From an uncultured Actinomycetes bacterium (GTDB lineage Bacteria > Actinomycetota > Acidimicrobiia > Acidimicrobiales > Ilumatobacteraceae), in NCBI GenBank assembly GCA_903872155.1, contig CAIQJP010000087.1:98907-162906 (forward strand): DNA of 64,000 bases. Direction: 5' to 3'. Positions 55,015-61,919 of the stretch are shown piece after piece (the stretch's first letter is position 1; every line of letters starts with the position of its first letter). The notes under the pieces were generated by a model. It worked only from the letters and a program-made list of their open reading frames with translations, did no database searches and was not told where the DNA came from. The position numbers and the translations under genes are program-made.

Positions 55015-56147
55015 GCCAATCCCTTTCTCTTGAGTCGACGCTTCTTTAATCGACTGATGTTGTCTGGACCTCGTCCACCAATTGCTCGGGCGATAACGAA
55101 GAGAACGAGAACAAGGATCACGAGCACTAATGCGCCAGTCCATGCTCGCTGAACTTGTGCTTCTTGCGGGAAGCGAATCAAACGGAAAACGAAATAGGGG
55201 AGAGCATCTTGTTTCCCGGACAACGGATTGGCGTTCATCACGAATGCACCACCGACGGTCAAAATGAGTGGTGCAGTCTCGCCAATAACTCGAGCAACTC
55301 CAAGAATAACTGCGGTAACGAGACCAGATTTTGCTGTGGGCAAAACAACTCGTGATGTGGTGCGCCATTCGGTACCGCCAAGAGCGAGCGATGCTTCGCG
55401 CAGGCCACCTGGCACGAGGCGCAGTACAACTTCTGAGGTTCGGGTAACGGTCGGCAAGAACAAAACCGCAAGAGCGAGCGACCCTGCCAATCCAGTTTGC
55501 TGATTGCCAAGTGCCAAGATCCATGCAGCGTAGATAAAGAGACCGGCAACAATTGACGGCACAGCACTCATGGCGTCAATGATCATGCGCAATGGCTTTG
55601 TCAGTCGACCCTTAACTTCATTGAGGTAAACCGCTGTCGTGATACCAAGTGGAACCGAAATCAAACTGGCGATACCAACTTGTTCAAGTGTTCCGACGAT
55701 GGCATGGGCTCCACCACCCTCGGTCGATTCACTCAAAGCACCAACGAACTTTTGGTCTTGCGTGAAGAATTGTGGACGTAGCGAGTGATAGCCCTTGCCG
55801 ATGACATAAGCAAGAACCAAAATTAGGGGAATAACTGCAGCCATTCCGCCAGTCCAAATGAAAATGCGAGCAAGATGATCTTTTGCCTTGACGGCTCCAC
55901 GCAATTCCCATACGGCAACAGTTGAAATGATGTTGAAGAAGATATACCAGCAGACAAGAAATCCGAGCGCACCAGAAACTGGAAGCAGGATTTGGAAGAA
56001 GAAGTAACTCAATGCCAAAGCAGAAACAGCAGAACCCACCATGACGATGACATCAACTATTTCGATGTCACGAATCTTGATCCGTTCTTCAGTACTAATC
56101 TTTATTTCGCCGTTGGTGTTCGGTGTTGTGTTCAAAGCAGAAGTCAT
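55011..56147 (-). CDS. pstA: Phosphate ABC transporter permease PstA
   Basis: Membrane channel subunit. Several hydrophobic segments and the EAA-like loop GLREASLALGGTEWRTTSRVVLPTAKSGL for PstB docking are present. The RVIGETAPLIL motif, with the charged residue conserved in PstA/PstC, follows it. The N-terminal cytosolic part (about 35 residues, KISTEERIKIRDIE) is longer than in E. coli PstA. The ATG at 56147 (MTSALNTTPN) starts 1 nt after the pstC stop. Confidence 0.92.
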   Translation of the reverse strand: MTSALNTTPNTNGEIKISTEERIKIRDIEIVDVIVMVGSAVSALALSYFFFQILLPVSGALGFLVCWYIFFNIISTVAVWELRGAVKAKDHLARIFIWTGGMAAVIPLILVLAYVIGKGYHSLRPQFFTQDQKFVGALSESTEGGGAHAIVGTLEQVGIASLISVPLGITTAVYLNEVKGRLTKPLRMIIDAMSAVPSIVAGLFIYAAWILALGNQQTGLAGSLALAVLFLPTVTRTSEVVLRLVPGGLREASLALGGTEWRTTSRVVLPTAKSGLVTAVILGVARVIGETAPLILTVGGAFVMNANPLSGKQDALPYFVFRLIRFPQEAQVQRAWTGALVLVILVLVLFVIARAIGGRGPDNISRLKKRRLKRKGLA

Positions 56148-56148
56148 G

Positions 56149-57168
56149 TCAGATCTCCGTCGAAGCGCCAGACCGTGACTTGCTAACCACGGTGGAAGCT
56201 GCAGCATTGACGAGCAGCGTGATGATGAAGAGTGCAAGACCGGCAGCCATCAAGGCACTAATGCCGAACGTGCTTGACTCGCTGAACTTGAGCGCAATCA
56301 GAGCGGCGATGCTGTTTGAACCCTGATCAAGAATCGACCATTTTGCTGTAAATGCGGGCGAAATGATGAGCGTGACTGCAATGGTTTCGCCAAGTGCACG
56401 ACCGAGTCCGAGCATTGAGCCACCAATGATTCCGCCACGACCGAAAGGTAAAATGACATCGCGCACAACACCCCAACGCGTTCCACCAAGCGCCATTGCT
56501 CCTTCGCGTTCTCCGGGAGGGGCTTGCGAGAACACTTCACGCATCACAGCCGTACAAATGGGAATCACCATTAACGAAACGATGACACCAGAGACGAAAG
56601 TTGATGATGGAAAAATTCCAAGGGATGTTCCGTACTGATCGTCAACATGGAAGAAGGGAACCCAGCCCATGTGATCGGCCATCCACTTCGACAATGTGAT
56701 CAGGCGCGGCTGCAAGTAGAACAATCCCCATAAGCCATAGATCAAACTGGGCACTGCAGCCAAGAGGTCGATCATGGCGGTGAGAACGCGGCGCAATTTA
56801 CGTGGGGCGTATTCGGTAATGAAGAGCGCTGTTGACAGAGCAACTGGTACTGCAATAAAAAGTGCCACGACCGCGATTTGAACCGTGAAGGGCAAGATTG
56901 CGGCGATACCGAATTTGCCGCCTTGATCGGGGGCCCATTCTGAGTCGGTGAGGAAACCCCAACCGGCGACTTTGAGTGCGTCATAGCCCTTGAGTAATAA
57001 GAATCCACCGATGAGACCCATCAAAATGAAGGTGAGGATTCCCGAACCAGAGGCGACCCCTCGAAAAATTCGGTCGACACCGGAACGACGTACGACTGGG
57101 TCAACGACATGTTCGGGTGATGAATCGCCAGCGAGGTCGGGGGATGTGGATTGACCGATAACTGACAC
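56149..57168 (-). CDS. pstC: Phosphate ABC transporter permease PstC
   Basis: Second membrane channel subunit. ILTFILMGLIGGFLLLKGYDAL is the first helix. AIPVALSTALFITEY-type, EREGAMALGGTRWGVVRDVILPFGRGG (EAA loop) and LGRALGETIAVTLIIS motifs are family-typical. I take the GTG at 57168 (MSVIGQSTSPDLAGD), because the PhoP-box-like repeat lies upstream of it; a TTG at 57240 would place that repeat inside the coding sequence. TTGACG and TAAGTA with 17-nt spacing lie just before, so the mRNA may be nearly leaderless (inference). Confidence 0.9.
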   Translation of the reverse strand: MSVIGQSTSPDLAGDSSPEHVVDPVVRRSGVDRIFRGVASGSGILTFILMGLIGGFLLLKGYDALKVAGWGFLTDSEWAPDQGGKFGIAAILPFTVQIAVVALFIAVPVALSTALFITEYAPRKLRRVLTAMIDLLAAVPSLIYGLWGLFYLQPRLITLSKWMADHMGWVPFFHVDDQYGTSLGIFPSSTFVSGVIVSLMVIPICTAVMREVFSQAPPGEREGAMALGGTRWGVVRDVILPFGRGGIIGGSMLGLGRALGETIAVTLIISPAFTAKWSILDQGSNSIAALIALKFSESSTFGISALMAAGLALFIITLLVNAAASTVVSKSRSGASTEI

Positions 57169-57211
57169 GAGATACTTACTAGGACCTCTATCTGTCGTCA
57201 AGTTGGCGCAA

Positions 57212-57232
57212 TTGTGAACGGAAGGTGAATTC
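57212..57232 (-). promoter_or_regulatory. PHO-box-like direct repeat upstream of pstC
   Basis: On the minus strand, ATTCACCTTCC is directly followed by GTTCACAATTG, so TTCAC recurs with an exact 11-bp period, as in actinomycete PhoP boxes (GTTCACC repeats). It lies between the divergent pstC and PstS-like genes and could activate both under phosphate limitation. Confidence 0.6.
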
Positions 57233-57293
57233 GCAACCAACGCTCCATAAGTCCCATAAATGACGGGCTTCGCGCCTCCTATCGTCGGCGTTT

Positions 57294-59273
57294 ATGAAGG
57301 TTTCTTCGTCTTTTGATTCGCGCCAGAATTCGCCCGAGGTTCGCGAGAAGTCGTCAATTCGCCAAAGAGTGGCTCTTGTCCTTGCCATGGTTTCAATTTC
57401 CATGATTGGTATGGGTTTCGGATCGCACAAAGTCATGGCCGAACCGCCGGTACGCGCCGATGCAACCGGCGCTGGCACAAGTGGACGGACCGGCTCTGCT
57501 AGTCCCGGCACAGCGCTCTCGAACGAGGTCATCACCGTATCTTGGAGCGGGTTCAACCCAACTTTGCCAAGTGGTTTGTATGGCGTATTGATCGTCCAGT
57601 GCAAAGGAACGCCGACAACGTTGGCCAACTGTTACGGGGCCGAACCCTACCCCGATATTTCAAACGGAACCCGAGTGTTGAGCTCAACGGGCTCTAATGG
57701 AACTGGTTCGGCTCGGATTGAAATACGTCCTGCCGCCTATTTGCCGTTATTGAATTGTTCAGCAATCAATTCTTGTTCGGTGATGGCCTATGAAAATGAC
57801 GGGCAGTCAATTCCCGTGGGGGGATTGCCAGCAAATCGAGTCATTGTCCCGATTACCTTTGCGCCTTCGCAAGCAGACTGCCCAAACATCACCGACTTCG
57901 ACGTGCGCGGTGACGGTTCGGCGACATCGGCTGGATTGTTTTACGACTGGGCTGCCAAGTTATGTACGGGTGACAACGCGGTTGTTGTTGACTACACCGA
58001 AAACTCGAGTACTACTGGTCGTGAAAACTTCTTGGCTGGACTGACCGATTTCGGTGTGTCGGCGTTGCCGGCCACTGCGGAAGAACTGGCGGCTCACCCT
58101 GATCATCGCGATTTTTCCTACGTTCCGCTTGTCGCCAGTGCGACAGTGATCGCATACAACTTCACTGATCCTTTCACTGGTCAGCCGTTAGATAATTTGG
58201 TTTTGTCGCCACGTTTGGTCGCTCGCATTATTACAGATACATCACTTGAAACTTTTTTTTCGGATCGCGAATTGCAACGACTCAATCCTGGTGTTCGTTT
58301 TCCGACGTCGGTACTTGCGCGACCTCTGGTACGTGCTGAACGCAATGCTGATACGCGAATTGTGACAAGTTGGTTTTCTTCAAACACTACGGCGCAAAAC
58401 TTTCTTGCAGGCAACGATTCATTTCGTATTCCGGTGAACCCCGATTACATCGGATACACATACCCGCAAGATCTTTTTGAAACAGTTTCACCAGACAGCT
58501 CGTATCTACCTCGCCAGGGTCAACGTGCGGTTTCGTTGAAATTGTTCTATGGCGTGACGCCCACTGGTACTGCTCGTGAGAATACAACAACGACAGGCAT
58601 TATTGGCGTAGTTGACCTTCCTACTGCAAAGCGCTTTGGCTTGAAAGTCGCCAAGATTGCTCAGTCAGATGGAACTTCAGTTGCACCAACTGATGCTTCA
58701 ATTTTGGCTGGTATCGCCGACATGGACATCACCCCAGAAGGTCTGTTAATCGCCGATACCACTCCAGATGATTTGACGGCGTATCCGCTTGTCAAGATTG
58801 ATTACGCATTAGTGCCGAAAACTTTTACGAGCCAAACAAAAGTCGACAAAATCAAGCGCCTGCTTCAATTTGGCTTGACCGATGGGCAGACCGCGCTTGC
58901 TGCGGGTTATGTTGCCCTACCAGAAGTGCTTAAATCTGCGGCACTCGCATCGATTGACGCGGTCTCGATCCCGACGACAACTACCACCACGCCGGTACCT
59001 GCACCGACTACAGCCGCCCCAAAGAAGAAGTATGTACCGCCAGCGACAACTATGGCTCCAGAGACCACGACGACAACTTCAACAACGACGACCTCAACAA
59101 CCACGACAACAACTACAACGACACTTGCTCCAATTACGGTGCCGCAAGCGAGCAGTGACCTTCCGGATTCGGGCTCTTCAAAGTCGGGAATGTTGTACAC
59201 CGGATTGCTTGGTCTTTCAGGTGCGGCTTTAGTCGGAACCGTGAAACCACGTAAGAAAGTTGCCAAGTCATGA
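57294..59273 (+). CDS. Second PstS-like surface protein with sortase-type C-terminal tail
   Basis: Exported protein with a long signal region (QRVALVLAMVSISMIGMGFG). A beta-sandwich-like N-terminal domain (VITVSWSGFNPTLPSG...RVIVPITFAP) is followed by a PBP2-type core (SATSAGLFYDWAAKLCTGDNAVVVDYTENSSTTGRENFLAGLTDFGVSALP), with the periplasmic binding protein logic of PstS. The end has a Thr-rich linker (about 560-620), LPDSG, a hydrophobic helix (GMLYTGLLGLSGAALVGTV) and a basic tail (KPRKKVAKS), which is a cell-wall sorting signal layout. The LPDSG variant and the adjacent degenerate sortase raise the question which enzyme, if any, processes it. It is divergent from pstC. Confidence 0.75.
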   Translation: MKVSSSFDSRQNSPEVREKSSIRQRVALVLAMVSISMIGMGFGSHKVMAEPPVRADATGAGTSGRTGSASPGTALSNEVITVSWSGFNPTLPSGLYGVLIVQCKGTPTTLANCYGAEPYPDISNGTRVLSSTGSNGTGSARIEIRPAAYLPLLNCSAINSCSVMAYENDGQSIPVGGLPANRVIVPITFAPSQADCPNITDFDVRGDGSATSAGLFYDWAAKLCTGDNAVVVDYTENSSTTGRENFLAGLTDFGVSALPATAEELAAHPDHRDFSYVPLVASATVIAYNFTDPFTGQPLDNLVLSPRLVARIITDTSLETFFSDRELQRLNPGVRFPTSVLARPLVRAERNADTRIVTSWFSSNTTAQNFLAGNDSFRIPVNPDYIGYTYPQDLFETVSPDSSYLPRQGQRAVSLKLFYGVTPTGTARENTTTTGIIGVVDLPTAKRFGLKVAKIAQSDGTSVAPTDASILAGIADMDITPEGLLIADTTPDDLTAYPLVKIDYALVPKTFTSQTKVDKIKRLLQFGLTDGQTALAAGYVALPEVLKSAALASIDAVSIPTTTTTTPVPAPTTAAPKKKYVPPATTMAPETTTTTSTTTTSTTTTTTTTTLAPITVPQASSDLPDSGSSKSGMLYTGLLGLSGAALVGTVKPRKKVAKS

Positions 59274-60112
59274 AAACGCTTTCGATGAACCAAGAAATGC
59301 GTCAGAAAGTTCGCTGGGGATCAGGTGCGCTACTGGTTCTGATACTGGGCCTTTTTGTTTTTGCGAAAGTTTTTACACCGATGGCAGAAGATCGAGCACA
59401 GGCACTTCTTGAAAAAGAATTCATACCAGCGCTTCTCAATGGAGTTGCTCCAGTTGGTTACCCAATTGAAGCAGGAACCTCTGTTGCATTGTTAGAAATC
59501 AAAGAGATCAATCTGCGTCGAGTTGTCGTTGAGGGAACTCGCGCCGAAGAATTAACAAAAGGCCCCGGTCACTTGGTTGGCTCGGCTATACCGGGTCAAC
59601 CTGGCACCTCGGCGATATTGGGCCGCTCGAGTCGTTATGGTTCGGCGTTTGCCCGTCTTGATGAGCTCAAGGCCGGCCAAGAAGTAACAGTCACAACCGC
59701 GCAAGGCGTACATACCTACGAAGTTGTGGACTCAACCGTACGTTCGGCAAATGATTCGGCGGCGTTCACCGGTGAACGCAATATGTTGCTGTTAATCACT
59801 GGTGTAGGTGGAGCGTCACCCGACCAACGTTTGGTTGTGCGTGCGCTTCTCACATCTCCAGTATTTCCCGCCGGCACATCTGCAACCGATGTGCAAACAA
59901 CGACTGCCGAGTTGGGATTAGAAGGTTCGACACATTCGCCGATGCAGCTCACAATTTGGCTGTTTTTATTGTTGATTCTGTTGATCTCTTTGATTCCGCT
60001 CACCGAGAAAATTGGTCAGCGCGTGACATGGCTGATCGCTGCTCCATTGATCGCGGTTGTCCTGTTTCAGGTGTGGCATCATGCAACTTTGATGTATCCA
60101 AGCATCGGATGA
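59270..60112 (+). CDS. Sortase-fold membrane protein lacking catalytic His and Cys
   Basis: N-terminal helix (GALLVLILGLFVFAKVF), then a sortase E/F-like beta-barrel (LEIKEINLRRVVVEGTRAEELTKGPGHLVGSAIPGQPGTSAILGRSSRYGSAFARLDELKAGQEVTV). In active relatives this block reads GHR; here the position is Arg119. The later strand normally ending in TC reads LLLITGVGG, so Gly168 replaces the Cys. The third catalytic residue, Arg177 (DQRLVVRAL), is kept. Two further C-terminal helices follow, unlike minimal sortases. Its ATG overlaps the stop of the sortable PstS-like gene by 4 bp. It is probably a pseudo-enzyme that binds or presents the tail. Confidence 0.8.
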   Translation: MKTLSMNQEMRQKVRWGSGALLVLILGLFVFAKVFTPMAEDRAQALLEKEFIPALLNGVAPVGYPIEAGTSVALLEIKEINLRRVVVEGTRAEELTKGPGHLVGSAIPGQPGTSAILGRSSRYGSAFARLDELKAGQEVTVTTAQGVHTYEVVDSTVRSANDSAAFTGERNMLLLITGVGGASPDQRLVVRALLTSPVFPAGTSATDVQTTTAELGLEGSTHSPMQLTIWLFLLLILLISLIPLTEKIGQRVTWLIAAPLIAVVLFQVWHHATLMYPSIG

Positions 60113-60136
60113 CGAAGTTCTAAGTCGTTAGATACT

Positions 60137-60155
60137 GTTTACCTTTTCGTTACCC
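60137..60155 (+). promoter_or_regulatory. Possible degenerate PHO-box-like repeat
   Basis: TTACC recurs at 60139 and 60150 with 11-bp spacing (TTTACCTTTTC, GTTACCCAACT) about 75 bp before the next gene. The match to the GTTCACC consensus is imperfect, so this is a weak call that rests mainly on context. Confidence 0.3.
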
Positions 60156-60229
60156 AACTCTGGTTTCACATTCACTTGATGCAAGCAGTATTTGTTCGTT
60201 AACCCGAACTCTCGCATAAGGAGAAAACT

Positions 60230-61900
60230 GTGAAGAAGTTGTCCAAGGCAGTATTAGCTGCTGCCACTCTTGCTGGAATGCTCGCCATTCCGAGCCAAGT
60301 ACACGCTGGAGCAGATAGCTCATCAGGCGACATCTTGGGTGTCGTCGGATCAGACACCACGTACTACGTGATGAACGCTTTGGTTGATGCGCATAACTTG
60401 AATACGCGCTACAACCCCAACGGCGATAAGGCCGTCAATATTCCGCCGTTAGTGAGCGCGAACGCCAACATTGAAACTGGCGAAGCCACTCTTGCGACCG
60501 CCTCATGGTTGAAGGCTGCTCGTTTGGCATGGCCAGGTGGAGCCGTATTGCCCGCTGACGCAAACTGCACGACGCAATATGTTTTTGGTGGAGCGGGTTC
60601 GGAAGATACAAACCAAAATGGATCCATCGCTGCGGCTGACGATATTGAGTTCACTGCTGTCTCAACTGTTCCTGGTGGTCCATCAAGTGGCACCTACACA
60701 GTCAACCTTGGTGTTCAACCGCCGAACGGTTCTGGCGATGGTCGTTCAGCAATTTCCGGTTCTGCCGTTAAGGGAGTGACCTACAACAGCAGCGCCAACA
60801 ACTACGCATGTCTCGATATTGGCCGTTCGTCGTCGTACTCGGCTGACACCGCCAAGTATGAATACTGGGCCTTCGCGCTTGACGCAATTGGTTGGACGTA
60901 CTTCCCCGGAAATACGAATGCCGCTGTTTCAAATGGGTTGGTGACTGCTGACTTCAACAAGATTTACCAGTGCGCAGCAACTCAATCTCCTACATCGGCT
61001 AATAATGCCTCTGGAGCAACAAACTACGACGCAAACAATGACGGCGATCTATACGACTTTGGTGACTTGAAGGCTGGCTATCCAAAGATTCGTTACTGGA
61101 ACCAGTTGATTTCAGGCAGTGATGTCGACGGTACCGAACCCGCAAAGATTGCTCCCTACCGCATCCAGGCTGGTTCGGGAACTGGTAAAGACGTTGCAAC
61201 GATCTTCTTTGGTCGTACCGACGGAATTGACTCGCAGGTGTTGACTGATTGCGACGGCTACCCCAGTGCAACAACCAATGACAAAGACGGCAATACCGCA
61301 ACTAGCTTCACTTTCCCAATTGTTCAAGAGCACGACTGCCGTAACGTTTCTGATGCTGACAAGCCCAACGCCATTTGCTGGTACGGCTACAGCCGCTGGG
61401 TTTTGCAGGCTCGTTCACTCGAAACTGATAAGCGCAATGGTGGAGTATTCGGCAAGTTCGGTCCGAACACCGCCGAGTTGAAGCGTCCGTCATTCAGCAC
61501 AATCAATGACTCGGCGACCCGTTACAAGGCGACGCGTTGGATTTACAACGTGCTTCCCTTGAACGCCTCGGCCGCAGTGCCTCGTACGCCTGACGCACGT
61601 CGCTTCGTTGGAGTGTCAGTGCAGCCTGCAGCCTGTGCAACTAGTGCGACTGGCACTGCTCCTAACCAAGTTGTGAGTGAAGTTACGGCAAGCGCCGACT
61701 GCAACTTCGACGGCGATTCAACTGACGTTGGCGTCGCTGTTGGAGCGGTCCCCGGATTCGTCTGTGGCGATGCCACTGCACGTCGCATCATTGCTTCGTT
61801 CGGTTTTAAGCCGATTCCATCTGGTTTGACGTCTGCTACCGACTCAACACTCGGCACGTCATACTGCCGCTACAACCAAGCCTCATTGTCGAACAGCTGA
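60230..61900 (+). CDS. Secreted PBP-like protein with acidic calcium-loop-like segments
   Basis: The signal peptide (SKAVLAAATLAGMLAIPSQVHA) is preceded by AAGGAG 6 nt before the GTG start. The mature N-terminus VVGSDTTYYVMNALVDAHN resembles the ligand loop of PstS-type binding proteins (GSDTT). Acidic loops of the DxNxDG type recur (DTNQNGS, DANNDGDLYD, NFDGDSTD, NDKDGNT) and may bind calcium. Cys residues are numerous, fitting extracytoplasmic disulfides. There is no anchor at the C-terminus, so it is released or held by other surface proteins. A role in phosphate or phosphoester capture is inferred from neighbours. Confidence 0.7.
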   Translation: MKKLSKAVLAAATLAGMLAIPSQVHAGADSSSGDILGVVGSDTTYYVMNALVDAHNLNTRYNPNGDKAVNIPPLVSANANIETGEATLATASWLKAARLAWPGGAVLPADANCTTQYVFGGAGSEDTNQNGSIAAADDIEFTAVSTVPGGPSSGTYTVNLGVQPPNGSGDGRSAISGSAVKGVTYNSSANNYACLDIGRSSSYSADTAKYEYWAFALDAIGWTYFPGNTNAAVSNGLVTADFNKIYQCAATQSPTSANNASGATNYDANNDGDLYDFGDLKAGYPKIRYWNQLISGSDVDGTEPAKIAPYRIQAGSGTGKDVATIFFGRTDGIDSQVLTDCDGYPSATTNDKDGNTATSFTFPIVQEHDCRNVSDADKPNAICWYGYSRWVLQARSLETDKRNGGVFGKFGPNTAELKRPSFSTINDSATRYKATRWIYNVLPLNASAAVPRTPDARRFVGVSVQPAACATSATGTAPNQVVSEVTASADCNFDGDSTDVGVAVGAVPGFVCGDATARRIIASFGFKPIPSGLTSATDSTLGTSYCRYNQASLSNS

Positions 61901-61919
61901 GCGGACTGAGGACACACAC

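Noticed and set aside
54163..55524. Longer reading of pstB to 55524
   Set aside because: The extra N-terminal 170 residues lie inside pstA in another frame and are Arg/Ser/Trp-rich without family similarity.
57188..57628. 146-codon open frame on the minus strand across the pstC/PstS-like divergent region
   Set aside because: It overlaps the signal peptide and first domain of the well-supported + strand gene and the PhoP-box region; its product shows no domain or signal.
58907..59293. Minus-strand frame with long Val runs
   Set aside because: It is the complement of the Thr-rich linker (ACA/ACG codons) of the PstS-like protein; the low complexity explains it.
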